From Lentisphaerota bacterium (GTDB lineage: Bacteria > Verrucomicrobiota > Lentisphaeria > Victivallales > Victivallaceae), in the NCBI GenBank assembly GCA_017134815.1, contig CP071032.1:62001-126000 (forward strand): a stretch of DNA of 64,000 bases, read 5' to 3'. Position 1 is the first letter of the stretch; every line of letters begins with the position of its first letter. Positions 26,800 to 36,194 of this stretch are shown one piece after another. The notes beneath the pieces are model-generated. The model was not told the DNA's origin and did not search any database. It saw only the letters and a list, made by a program, of their open reading frames with translations. A program made the position numbers and the translations under genes.

Positions 26800-26983
26800 T
26801 TCATCTCTTCTTGGTTTTATAATTACTTCCCTTTATACACCCGTATGCTTTGACAGCGGCTTCATCATTTTGTTCAAAGGTGTTTTTTACATCTTGAACT
26901 TAATAAAGTTGATTAATACGCAAGCTACCCTTATTATACTGACATACAAATTGGCATAAATCAATATGATAATGGAGATTTTC

Positions 26984-28342
26984 ATGGTTAACGGTCCGAT
27001 TCTGCTGGTTATTCTGGTTGCCGCGATTTTATTCATCATTGTTGCAACAGCCAGATTTAAAATCCATCCTTTTATTGCACTGCTGCTTGCTTCCTACGGC
27101 GTAGGTTTCGCTGCAGGATTGAATCCTTTGAAAATAAGCGGTCTTATTTGTAACGGTTTTGGTGGCATTCTTAGTGGTATCGGGATTGTAATCATACTGG
27201 GCACGATAATCGGGGTATTTCTCGAAAAATCCGGAGCGGCGGTTACAATGGCTGATACGGTTTTGAAAGTTGTCGGTCCACGCCGTCCCGGAATTGCCAT
27301 GAGTATTATTGGGTACATTGTTTCAATACCGGTTTTCTGTGATTCTGGCTTTGTTATTCTGTCATCATTGCGTCGCTCACTGGTAAAGCGTTCAAAGGTT
27401 TCATCAGTCATGATGTCTGTGGCGCTGGCGACCGGGCTTTATGCGGCGCATACCCTTATACCGCCTACTCCGGGACCGATAGCCGCTGCCGGCAACCTTG
27501 GGCTAAAAGATAAGCTCGGACTGGTTATTATTGCCGGGCTTATTCTGGCTGCCGTCGCTGCTCTGGCAGGATTTTTCTGGGCCCGGCTGGCCGGACAGAA
27601 ATTGAAATCCGGCGAAGATACGGAATCAGTAAGCCTTGAAGAAGAGGTTGTCCCTGAGCATTATGCGCATCTGCCGGGGCCGGTGAGATCTTTTGCTCCA
27701 ATAGTTGTGCCGATTGTGCTTATTGCTCTGGCTTCTATTGCAAATTTTCCCGGACACCCGTTCGGGGATGGGCTGGGACTGAAAATTATGACATTTACCG
27801 GCGCACCGGTAAATGCTCTGCTCGCAGGATTTTTCTGTGCTTTGCCGCTTATGCCTGAATTCAGCAGGAAAACCATGACCGGCTGGATAGACGAAGGGCT
27901 GAAAGGTGCGGCTATAATAATTATGATTACCGGTGCCGGCGGAGCTTTTGGTACTGTGCTGAAGGCAACGCCGATCGGGGCTTACCTTGGCGAAACTCTG
28001 GCGCAATGGAACCTTGGAGTATTTCTGCCTTTTATCATTGCAGCTGCCCTTAAGACAGCCCAGGGGTCTTCAACTGTTTCATTGGTAACTACCTCGGTCT
28101 TGATTGCGCCGCTGCTGACCACGCTTGGCCTTGATTCAACAATTGGAAGAGTGCTGACAGTAATGGCGGTCGGGGCTGGGGCTATGACTATATCGCATGC
28201 AAACGACAGTTTTTTCTGGGTTGTGGCTGAATTCAGTGGTATGGAAGTGACAACGGCTTATAAGGCTTTAAGTGTTGCCACCCTGATTATGGGACTGGTG
28301 ACAATTGGACTGGTTGCGGTAATGGCTGCGGTAATGCTTTAG
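26984..28342 (+). CDS. GntP-family gluconate/organic acid:proton symporter
   Basis: A 452-aa carrier of the GntP family (gluconate, or relatives for other hydroxy acids). Recognisable blocks are ATARFKIHPFIALLLASYGVG, GFGGILSGIGIVIILGTIIG, SIPVFCDSGFVIL, HTLIPPTPGPIAAAG and the C-terminal SHANDSFFWVVAEFSGM. GGAG 6 bp before the ATG at 26984 fixes the start; in-frame ATGs at 26966 and 26972 are less likely. It is divergent from the DASS transporter and convergent with the methyltransferase gene (7 bp apart). Confidence 0.9.
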   Translation: MVNGPILLVILVAAILFIIVATARFKIHPFIALLLASYGVGFAAGLNPLKISGLICNGFGGILSGIGIVIILGTIIGVFLEKSGAAVTMADTVLKVVGPRRPGIAMSIIGYIVSIPVFCDSGFVILSSLRRSLVKRSKVSSVMMSVALATGLYAAHTLIPPTPGPIAAAGNLGLKDKLGLVIIAGLILAAVAALAGFFWARLAGQKLKSGEDTESVSLEEEVVPEHYAHLPGPVRSFAPIVVPIVLIALASIANFPGHPFGDGLGLKIMTFTGAPVNALLAGFFCALPLMPEFSRKTMTGWIDEGLKGAAIIIMITGAGGAFGTVLKATPIGAYLGETLAQWNLGVFLPFIIAAALKTAQGSSTVSLVTTSVLIAPLLTTLGLDSTIGRVLTVMAVGAGAMTISHANDSFFWVVAEFSGMEVTTAYKALSVATLIMGLVTIGLVAVMAAVML

Positions 28343-28349
28343 GGACGTA

Positions 28350-28991
28350 TTACTGTTTGAGCGGTTTTTGAAAAATTATTACATCACTGCCTGAGAATTC
28401 AGGTTCTGCTCCAAGTCTGGCCCCCAGCCAGCGGAATGTTGTTTGCGAAAAGAAGCAGATGTGGGTTAAATCCCGGATATAATGCCAGTTTGCAAAACTT
28501 GGCTTGTCTTTTGTCATTTTAGTCATTATCCCGAGTATTCCGCCGGGCTTCAGGAGCTTCCAGAGCTTTTGAATTTCCGTGCCCGGGTGCTGTAAATGTT
28601 CAAATACTTCGGTAGCAGTAATGAAATCATAATTATGTTTCAGTACTTCCGGGTGATTATGATAATATTTATCAAAGAGTGCAATTGTAAATCCGGCTTC
28701 CTGAAACATTGCAGCTAATGCCGGACCGGGGCCGCAGCCAAATTCAAGCCCGCTGCTGCCTTCGAGAAGGCGTTCACACACAGGAATAAACAGGCGGCTT
28801 AGGAATTTCCGGTATCCCGGATCTGTAACAGAGTTGCAGTGGCGGTCATATTCGGTTTTCTCATCCTGTGCAGAAAGGCGATACCGGTCAGGTACAAATA
28901 CCAGTTTACAGCGGCGGCATTGCAAATATTCACGGTTTTTGTCACAATGGAAAAATTCAATGTCAAAGTTATTGCAAAGCGGGCAAAGCAT
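28350..28991 (-). CDS. SAM-dependent methyltransferase with N-terminal zinc ribbon
   Basis: A 213-aa class I methyltransferase. Four N-terminal cysteines (CPLC and CRRC, about residues 3-28) form a probable zinc ribbon. SAM-binding follows with GLEFGCGPGPALA and TATEVFEHLQHPG, then LLKPGGILGIMTKM. The target is unknown; relatives with this layout often act on sugars or small molecules. I chose the ATG at 28991 over an upstream TTG. It lies 15 bp after the small protein gene and is probably in one operon with it. Confidence 0.82.
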   Translation of the reverse strand: MLCPLCNNFDIEFFHCDKNREYLQCRRCKLVFVPDRYRLSAQDEKTEYDRHCNSVTDPGYRKFLSRLFIPVCERLLEGSSGLEFGCGPGPALAAMFQEAGFTIALFDKYYHNHPEVLKHNYDFITATEVFEHLQHPGTEIQKLWKLLKPGGILGIMTKMTKDKPSFANWHYIRDLTHICFFSQTTFRWLGARLGAEPEFSGSDVIIFQKPLKQ

Positions 28992-29006
28992 AATCAACTG
29001 CCGTAG

Positions 29007-29243
29007 TTAATAATTAAACAGTTCCTGCAGACTGCAGTTTTGGCCGGCAGCCCGGTTATAGGCATTCATTACTTTAATCTGGACATTACGGGTCAGGCGT
29101 CGCCCTTTGCAGGCCTTTGTAATCATTTTATGAGTGATCTGCACCTCAGAGGCGGCTACCAGATCATGTACTTTCAAATTTTCAGCCTCCATCAGCCCCG
29201 CTATGGGCTGTGTCCCCAGATTTCGTTCAATTTCCAAAGTCAT
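29007..29243 (-). CDS. small conserved basic protein, HTH-like
   Basis: A 78-aa protein with no named function. The central part, LKVHDLVAASEVQITHKMITKACKGRR broken here as LKVHDLVAAS and ITHKMITKACKGRR, then LTRNVQIKVMNAYN, looks like a helix-turn-helix repressor-type fold. I recall very similar short proteins from PVC bacteria, but that needs a search. It precedes the methyltransferase gene by 15 bp on the same strand. Confidence 0.65.
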   Translation of the reverse strand: MTLEIERNLGTQPIAGLMEAENLKVHDLVAASEVQITHKMITKACKGRRLTRNVQIKVMNAYNRAAGQNCSLQELFNY

Positions 29244-29446
29244 GTTTCCTTATTTTAAGTTTCAGTTACTGTAGCTTGGCAAAAGAATAAATCAACAAAG
29301 ATGAATTATGACAGCAGTGAGTGGGTGACATCAATGATTTTTTATATTTGCAGCTGGTATTTTATCTGGTAGATGATTATTGTACAGCATCACATTTAAT
29401 CAAGTTTACAGCACATTTTTATATAGCTTTAACCGAGGAGCTCTAC

Positions 29447-30643
29447 ATGAAAATACGAAATATCCTGTTTGCAGTTACAGTCACGTTTGTGTTAATCGCT
29501 GTTCCGGCCGTTCAGGCTCAAATCAGAGTTACTAAAGCAGCTACTGATTTTACCCGTAACCCAACTTTAACGTTTAACGGTATCAGCGGCAGCAGCGGAG
29601 CGTCAGCTGCTATGGAGTCTTTTCTGCGGGCCTGCGGCTGGTTCGATGTAGGCGGTGCAAATTCAGATCTGGAAATCAGCGGCAGCCTTTCCGGCGGCAC
29701 TATGAATGTAGTTGTAAAGCAGAATCAAGCTCAGGTCATGTCCATGCAGGTGCCGGTAAGCGGCAGCGATTATCGTTCAGCCGCCAAAAGAGCTGTTGAT
29801 GCTATTCTTAAGAAACTGTTCAAGATTGACGGAATTTGTAATTCAAGGATTGTTTTCTGCGGCCAGAACGGGGTCGGGTACAAAAATATTTATATTACAG
29901 ACATTGACGGAAAGAATGTTAAAAAAATAACCCGTTTCCGCAGCCTGTGCGTAGAGCCTGAGTGGTTTCCTGACAGCAATTCAATTGTCTATACCAAATA
30001 TAATAAGTCTACTACTGATATCGTTCAGACTATGCTGAGCCCGCGGCGCAGTCGTCGTCTGGCCAGTTATCCGGGAACAAACGCCGGTGCTTCAATTTCT
30101 CCAAACGGTAAATATCTGGCGCTTGTAATGAGCAAGGACCGTCAGGTGGAGCTTTATGTAAAAGCGGTAGCCGGCGGAGCCAAACGTCGCTTGACCCACG
30201 ATAACGCAGTTGAAGCATCACCATGCTGGAGCCCTGGCGGCGGTACAATCTGCTATGTTTCAGACCGTACCGGCAGGCCGCAGCTTTATCTTATAAGTGC
30301 GAATGGCGGCAAGTCAAAACACCTTGCGACAGTAGGCGGTTCATCAGTAACGCCGGCCTGGTCACATAATAATGAAATCGTTTATGCAACCAAGTATGGT
30401 CCGAATTACATTATCGCCAGAATCGACTTGAACGGAAATCGCCCTTCAGGACCTATTGTGCGGGCAGCCGGCAACTGGGAATCACCGTCATGGGCGCCGG
30501 ACAATCGACATGTTGTCTGCAGCCGGACGCTTGGCGGCAAATCAAGCCTCTGGCTTATTGATACCTGGACTGGAAAGACCCGTTGCCTGCTGCAAGCATC
30601 AACCAGTCTCTCAATGCCGGCCTGGTCAAGAAACAGACCATGA
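29447..30643 (+). CDS. tolB: Tol-Pal system beta-propeller protein TolB
   Basis: A periplasmic protein of the Tol-Pal envelope system. GAGGAG 7 bp before the ATG at 29447 sets the start, giving 398 aa with a signal peptide cleaved near VQA-QI. Residues about 25-130 are the TolB N-terminal domain. The rest is a WD40-like PD40 propeller with repeated units such as SRIVFCGQNG, NIYITDIDGKNVKKIT, PEWFPDSNSIVY, ASISPNGKYLAL and SPCWSPGGGTICYVSDR. No tolA, tolQ, tolR or pal is next to it. Its TGA overlaps the folC ATG. Confidence 0.88.
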   Translation: MKIRNILFAVTVTFVLIAVPAVQAQIRVTKAATDFTRNPTLTFNGISGSSGASAAMESFLRACGWFDVGGANSDLEISGSLSGGTMNVVVKQNQAQVMSMQVPVSGSDYRSAAKRAVDAILKKLFKIDGICNSRIVFCGQNGVGYKNIYITDIDGKNVKKITRFRSLCVEPEWFPDSNSIVYTKYNKSTTDIVQTMLSPRRSRRLASYPGTNAGASISPNGKYLALVMSKDRQVELYVKAVAGGAKRRLTHDNAVEASPCWSPGGGTICYVSDRTGRPQLYLISANGGKSKHLATVGGSSVTPAWSHNNEIVYATKYGPNYIIARIDLNGNRPSGPIVRAAGNWESPSWAPDNRHVVCSRTLGGKSSLWLIDTWTGKTRCLLQASTSLSMPAWSRNRP

Positions 30644-31941
30644 AAAAATTCAGCTATTCCGAAGCGTGGGAGTTCATGTGCGGACTCCAGAAGTATGGCA
30701 TCAAACTTGGGCTGGACCAGACACGGCAGCTTTTTAACCTCGCTGGAAATCCACATGACAAGCTGAAATTTATTCATCTGGCCGGCAGCAACGGCAAGGG
30801 ATCATGCGGCGCCATGCTTAACGCCGCATTGAGGCAGGCCGGGTTCAAAACAGGTTTTTATTCTTCGCCTCACCTGGTTAATCCAAGAGAGCGTTTTCGC
30901 ATTGACGGTAAAGCAATTTCCGAGGAAGAATTTGCTGAACTGGTTTCTGATCTCAGCGGATGTGTTGAGCAAATGCAGGCCGCCGGCAGCTGTCCCACTT
31001 TTTTTGAATTTACTACAGCTATGGCCGTGTTGTGTTTTGCCCGTAACAAAGTTGACTTTGTTATTTGGGAAACCGGCATGGGAGGGCGTTATGACTCAAC
31101 CAACGTTATTACCCCGGTTTGCTCAGTGATTACCGGAATAGCCCTTGATCATCAGCAGTTTCTGGGAGAAACCATTGAAGAAATCGCAGTTGAAAAGGCT
31201 GGTATAATCAAGCCCGGAAAACCGGTGTTCACCGGTATGCTGCCTGCTGCGGCAATGCATGTAATGCGGGAGACGGCGAATACTGAAGCCGCTTTGCTAA
31301 CAACGCTGCCGGACCTGCAGACTGAAAAACTGAGATACTCCAAAGCTGGAGGACGCCTGGTGCAGGTCTTCAATTATGATGGCTGTGAGATAAAGCTCGG
31401 GCTGTCAGGGGCTATGCAGCGCAGCAATTTCAGGCTGGTTTATAATGTTTTAAAATTTCTTTCGCGAAAGTTCGGATTTGAATTGTCTGAAGCGTTGAAT
31501 GGTTTGTCTGCAGCTGTGTGGCCAGGGCGCTGTCAACTGGCTGCAGGAAGAGTGCTGATTGACGGAGCTCATAACCCTGATGGAATTAGCGCGCTGCTTG
31601 AAACATTGAAGGAACTGCCGCTGCCGGAAAAAATGCCGGTTATTTTCGGCAGTTTTAAGGACAAGGAAACCCTGCAGTGTCTCGAACTGCTGTCGACGGT
31701 TGCCAGTAGATTTGTTTTTATGCCGCTTAAAACTGACTTCAGAGAATCATGGAATGGCCAGGAACTATGCCGACTGGCAAATGAAAACCTGCCGAAACTT
31801 ACAGTTGATTATGCTACTGGTCCAACTGACGCCCTGCAAAAAACTGCAGCGGATGAAAGTGTATTGATTTGTGGATCACTCTATCTGGCCGGAGAGTTCC
31901 TGCAAGAGCTGCTTCCTGCACATGAGATTTTGGATATATAA
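30640..31941 (+). CDS. folC: folylpolyglutamate / dihydrofolate synthase
   Basis: Mur-ligase-like enzyme that adds glutamate to dihydropteroate and to folates. From the ATG at 30640 the protein has 433 aa with LAGSNGKGSCG (49-55 P-loop), SSPHLVNPRERFRIDG, FEFTTAMAVLCFA, GMGGRYDSTN and GIALDHQQFLGETIEEIAVEK. The C-terminal ligase domain contains LIDGAHNPDGISAL. The ATGA overlap with tolB suggests coupled translation; a longer start at 30583 would run inside tolB and is not favoured. Confidence 0.92.
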   Translation: MKKFSYSEAWEFMCGLQKYGIKLGLDQTRQLFNLAGNPHDKLKFIHLAGSNGKGSCGAMLNAALRQAGFKTGFYSSPHLVNPRERFRIDGKAISEEEFAELVSDLSGCVEQMQAAGSCPTFFEFTTAMAVLCFARNKVDFVIWETGMGGRYDSTNVITPVCSVITGIALDHQQFLGETIEEIAVEKAGIIKPGKPVFTGMLPAAAMHVMRETANTEAALLTTLPDLQTEKLRYSKAGGRLVQVFNYDGCEIKLGLSGAMQRSNFRLVYNVLKFLSRKFGFELSEALNGLSAAVWPGRCQLAAGRVLIDGAHNPDGISALLETLKELPLPEKMPVIFGSFKDKETLQCLELLSTVASRFVFMPLKTDFRESWNGQELCRLANENLPKLTVDYATGPTDALQKTAADESVLICGSLYLAGEFLQELLPAHEILDI

Positions 31942-32013
31942 CTGTTTTTCCCTTGTAATCAGCAATTTTTGTGTGTAAAATATTACGGATCTAACAGCTG
32001 TAAGGTATGGGTT

Positions 32014-33699
32014 TTGGGAAAAGGTTTTGACAACAGTGATCCTCAGAAATCAAGTGATTTAGCAATCAAGGTGGTTGGGGGGAACATGCGCGGTGCTGAA
32101 ATGCTGGTACCGTCTGAAAATTTTACTGTCGGCAGGATGCGTTCAGCAGACCTGCAGCTTGATGACCCCATGCTGTCACGTGAACACTGCCGGATATTTT
32201 ACGGTGTGGATGGCTGGTATATACAGGACCTTGAGAGTACCAACGGAACCTGGGTAGGCGGTCAGCGGATTGACGGACGGGTCAGGCTGCCGTTAAATAC
32301 TTCAATCAGAATCGGAACATCAGTGCTGCAGCTGCGCTGCATTAATCCGCTTGAGGATACTAAATCACTGAAGGACGCTGAAATCTTTTTTTCGCTGCAA
32401 CCAGACACCCTGACTGCTAAAACCGGAAGTGTCGGCAATTTTTCAGCAATGGAGGTAATCAGCGCCATTTACCGTTTTCAGAACTGTATATCCTCAACCC
32501 TGGATAAACATGAGTTGTTTGAACGGATCCTGGACGCTGTTTCTGAAGTAATAACCTCGGGAAATGTTTATATTTTGACTTTTGATTTAAATCGAGGCCG
32601 ATTTATACCGCGGCTGCAGTTTCAACTGACTGACCGGGCATATAAACGTGACTGTCTGGGAGAGCTGAACAGTACGGTTATTAATTTTGTGAAGGAAAAT
32701 CATGAAGCGGTGCTTTCAAAAGTAAAATCCCACCGGATGGGTAATCATGCTGACAGTGTCATGTGTGTGCCGATGATCGGCAAGGACCAGGTAAATGGTA
32801 TGCTGTATATGGAGCAGGATGCCGCAAAATATACCTATACTGAAAACGACTTGCGCCTGATGGCGGTTATTGCCCGTTCTGCCGGTATGGCTATTGAGTT
32901 TGCGGATATGCTGAAGTTTAACTTGCGCAATGAACGGCTGGTAGCTACCGGGACTACAGCGGCAAGCCTTTCGCACTATATCAAAAATATTTTAGCTGGG
33001 CTTGACGGCAGCATGGGACTGCTGGAAATGGGAATCAGGGATCGGGATATGAAACTGGCGGGCAGCTCGCTCAGTATTGTGCGCAGGAACCATGACCGGC
33101 TTGGAAATCTGGTTATGGACCTTTTAAATCTGGCGAGTGACCGAAAACCGAATCGCGAACTGGTTGATTTACGGACTATTCTGAAAGATATTCATGAATT
33201 GATGGCTTGTCAGCTGGGGCAGCAGGGGATAAAACTGATTTTTGAGCCACAGCTGCCGGATTACCCGGTTTATGCGGAAGTTGATGTAAAAGGCATCCAC
33301 CGCACTCTGTTGAATCTGGTCAATAATGCTCAACATGCGGTTTCATTGAAAAAAACCGGCAGGGAAGATGGCTTTTTAGGCAAAATAAGTTTAAGTGCAG
33401 ACCTTGAAAAAGAGCGTGATTTTGCTAAAGTCACTGTAGCGGATAATGGCGTTGGCGTTGCATCCGCTGAAAAAGATAAGATTTTTGATTTGTTTATAAG
33501 TTCAAAAGGCTCTGCCGGTACTGGTTTGGGACTGGCGGTATGCCGGAAAATTATTGAAGCGCATGGTGGTTCAATTGCTGTTGAGGGTAAAAGCGGTAAA
33601 GGCTGTATTATTTCTTTTGCAGTGCCCATTTCATTGAACAGCCAGGATACGACAGCTATGGCGCTGCCCAGAGTGAATTTAGACAATAATGAGAGGTAA
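32014..33699 (+). CDS. FHA-GAF histidine kinase
   Basis: A cytoplasmic multi-domain sensor kinase with no membrane helix. An FHA domain (about residues 18-110, VGRMRSADLQL, SREHCRI, STNGTWVGG) would bind a phosphothreonine partner. A GAF-like domain covers about 135-305. The kinase core begins at SLSHYIKNIL with phospho-acceptor His321. The ATP domain carries LLNLVNNAQHAV (N box), VADNGVGVA and GSAGTGLGLAVC. Start choice is uncertain: AAGG precedes the TTG at 32014, while another TTG at 31969 has no good site. No response regulator is adjacent. The lon gene follows 20 bp later. Confidence 0.85.
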   Translation: MGKGFDNSDPQKSSDLAIKVVGGNMRGAEMLVPSENFTVGRMRSADLQLDDPMLSREHCRIFYGVDGWYIQDLESTNGTWVGGQRIDGRVRLPLNTSIRIGTSVLQLRCINPLEDTKSLKDAEIFFSLQPDTLTAKTGSVGNFSAMEVISAIYRFQNCISSTLDKHELFERILDAVSEVITSGNVYILTFDLNRGRFIPRLQFQLTDRAYKRDCLGELNSTVINFVKENHEAVLSKVKSHRMGNHADSVMCVPMIGKDQVNGMLYMEQDAAKYTYTENDLRLMAVIARSAGMAIEFADMLKFNLRNERLVATGTTAASLSHYIKNILAGLDGSMGLLEMGIRDRDMKLAGSSLSIVRRNHDRLGNLVMDLLNLASDRKPNRELVDLRTILKDIHELMACQLGQQGIKLIFEPQLPDYPVYAEVDVKGIHRTLLNLVNNAQHAVSLKKTGREDGFLGKISLSADLEKERDFAKVTVADNGVGVASAEKDKIFDLFISSKGSAGTGLGLAVCRKIIEAHGGSIAVEGKSGKGCIISFAVPISLNSQDTTAMALPRVNLDNNER

Positions 33700-33719
33700 T
33701 TAATTGAAGGAATATACCA

Positions 33720-36194
33720 ATGAGTGAAAATGAAAACGGCAACAACGGAAAAATCAGCAGTATAACTGTTAAATCGGGAAATTTTAATAAAAACGATGCA
33801 TCTCGCCCCGGTAATTGTGCCCCGATTCTTACCCTTGATTCCTCTCTGGTTTTCCCTTACACTCTAACCCCGCTGGTGATAGAAGGGGAAGAGAATGTAC
33901 GTATGGTAAAAAAGGCGACCAATGAAAACCGCCTGGTCTGCGTGTTTCCAGTAATTCCTCCGCCGGAAGACATTCCCCGTGATTCGCTTGAAGTCCACTT
34001 TGATTCAGTACATTTCAATGGCAAAAATATTTCTCAGATGGGGGTTCTGGTAAGAATTGTCAAGACTCTCAACTTCCCTGATGGTACAGTCAGGGTACTG
34101 GTAAGAGGTTTGAAACGGATTATTTACAAGGACTGGCTTGTCGACAATGATGACATCAAATGCATTGTATACGATGAATTTGTAGAAGAGGATGACAAAT
34201 CGCTGGAAACCGCGGCCATGGTCAAAAATGCGGTTAATCAGTTTCAGGAAATTATTTCATTCTCACCCAATTTCCCTGAGGAACTGAAAATTGCCATCCT
34301 CAACGTTGATGATAATTCGCGGGTTGTGGATTTGATGGCTGATACTTTGAATATCGGTTTTATTGAAAAACTTTCCATTTTGACTCTGCCAACCATGCAT
34401 GAACGCTTGCAGATGCTGACTATTCTGTTGAATCGTGAAGTAGAGGTCTTACATCTTGGAAGTGAAATTCAGAGTCAGGTGCACAATGCTCTGAGCCGTT
34501 CGCAGAGAGATTTCTTCCTGCGTGAACAGCTCAAAACCATCAAGCATGAGCTTGGTGAAGATAACGTCAATCCCGATGTAGAGGCAATTCAGGCAAAGCT
34601 TGAAGAACTGAAACTGCCTGAAAACGTGGAAAAAGTTATCCTGAAAGAACTTGAGCGCCTCGAGGTTATACCACAGGCATCGGCGGAATACCATGTGGCC
34701 TTTAATTATGTTGACTGGCTGGTTTCTGTGCCGTGGACAATCTTTTCGGACGACCGCCTGGACGTAAAGGAGGCATCAAAGGTTTTGAACCATGATCATT
34801 ACGGTCTTGAGGACGTCAAGCAGCGTATTCTGGAATTCCTGGCAGTGCTTCAGCTGAAGGATGACCGCAAGGCTCCAATACTCTGTTTTGTTGGCCCGCC
34901 GGGGGTAGGTAAAACATCTCTGGGGCAGTCGATTGCCCGGGCCATGCAGCGTAAGTTTGTCCGGATGTCTCTGGGCGGAGTTCGCGACGAAGCGGAAATT
35001 CGCGGCCATCGCCGGACTTATGTCGGGGCATTACCCGGCAGAATTATTCAGGGACTTAAAAAAGCGGCTACCGCAAATCCGGTATTCATGCTTGATGAAA
35101 TTGACAAGCTCGGAGCCGATTATCGAGGTGATCCTTCTTCAGCATTGCTGGAGGTGCTGGACCCGGAACAGAATAAGGCGTTTAATGATCATTACCTGGA
35201 GCTGGATTACGATTTGAGTTCTGTGCTGTTTATTGCAACTGCCAATATTCTGGATACAATCCCACCAGCGTTACGTGACCGCATGGAAATCATTCGTCTG
35301 CCTGGATATACCGGCTTTGAGAAAAAGCAGATCGCCCGCAATTATCTGGTGCCGCGCCAGTTGAAGGAAAACGGTCTGAAAAAGAGTCAGGTAATGTTTT
35401 CAATGCCTGCCGTGGACGAAATAATAAACTACTATACCCGGGAAGCCGGAGTACGTACACTTGAGCGTACCATTGGTAAAGTCTGCCGCAAGATAGCGAC
35501 CAGAATCGTTACTGACGAAATTAATGCTGATGCCAGGACCAAAGTAACCCCGGCGTTTGTCAGGGAAGCGCTGGGACCACGTATTTTCATTATGGATGAG
35601 GCTGAAAAACATACTGATATCGGTGTTGCCACCGGTATGGCATGGACCAGCAGCGGAGGAACTATTCTGCCGGTTGAAGTGACCAGTATGCCTGGAAAAG
35701 GTATTCTCAAGCTGACAGGATCTCTGGGCAACGTGATGAAGGAAAGCGCTGAGGCCGCTTTCAGTTTTATACGCAGCTCTTCCGGTCACTTGAAGATAGA
35801 TCCGAAGGTTTTTGAAAACTGCGACTTCCATATCCATGTGCCGGACGGAGCAACGCCGAAAGACGGCCCTTCAGCAGGTATTACCATGACGGTTGCACTG
35901 GCTTCGCTCCTGCTTAACCGGAAGGTGAAATCCGGTCTTTCCATGACTGGTGAAATAACCCTGAGAGGTAAGGTTACAGCAGTGGGCGGCATCAAGGAAA
36001 AAGTTATTGCTGCTTTGCGTTCCGGGGTAAAAACTATTCTTATGCCTGCGGAGAACGAAAAAGATCTGGAAGAAATTCCTGAAAACGTCAAGAACAAATT
36101 AAACTTTTTCTTTGTCAAAAACGCTGATGAGGCTTTTAAAGTTGTTTTTGAGGCCGCTTCCGGAAGACAGAGAAGTTTGAGGAAGAAGAAATGA
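33720..36194 (+). CDS. lon: ATP-dependent protease Lon
   Basis: Homohexameric AAA+ serine protease for damaged and regulatory proteins. The 824-aa protein has the N-terminal substrate-binding LON domain after a 35-residue tail, a coiled middle (SRSQRDFFLREQLKTIKHEL), Walker A GPPGVGKTS and the proteolytic domain. The catalytic dyad is Ser718 in DGPSAGITM and Lys759 in VGGIKEKVIAALR. AAGGA precedes the ATG. It follows the FHA kinase by 20 bp and overlaps the LolA-like gene by 4 bp, so a three-gene operon is likely. Confidence 0.97.
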   Translation: MSENENGNNGKISSITVKSGNFNKNDASRPGNCAPILTLDSSLVFPYTLTPLVIEGEENVRMVKKATNENRLVCVFPVIPPPEDIPRDSLEVHFDSVHFNGKNISQMGVLVRIVKTLNFPDGTVRVLVRGLKRIIYKDWLVDNDDIKCIVYDEFVEEDDKSLETAAMVKNAVNQFQEIISFSPNFPEELKIAILNVDDNSRVVDLMADTLNIGFIEKLSILTLPTMHERLQMLTILLNREVEVLHLGSEIQSQVHNALSRSQRDFFLREQLKTIKHELGEDNVNPDVEAIQAKLEELKLPENVEKVILKELERLEVIPQASAEYHVAFNYVDWLVSVPWTIFSDDRLDVKEASKVLNHDHYGLEDVKQRILEFLAVLQLKDDRKAPILCFVGPPGVGKTSLGQSIARAMQRKFVRMSLGGVRDEAEIRGHRRTYVGALPGRIIQGLKKAATANPVFMLDEIDKLGADYRGDPSSALLEVLDPEQNKAFNDHYLELDYDLSSVLFIATANILDTIPPALRDRMEIIRLPGYTGFEKKQIARNYLVPRQLKENGLKKSQVMFSMPAVDEIINYYTREAGVRTLERTIGKVCRKIATRIVTDEINADARTKVTPAFVREALGPRIFIMDEAEKHTDIGVATGMAWTSSGGTILPVEVTSMPGKGILKLTGSLGNVMKESAEAAFSFIRSSSGHLKIDPKVFENCDFHIHVPDGATPKDGPSAGITMTVALASLLLNRKVKSGLSMTGEITLRGKVTAVGGIKEKVIAALRSGVKTILMPAENEKDLEEIPENVKNKLNFFFVKNADEAFKVVFEAASGRQRSLRKKK

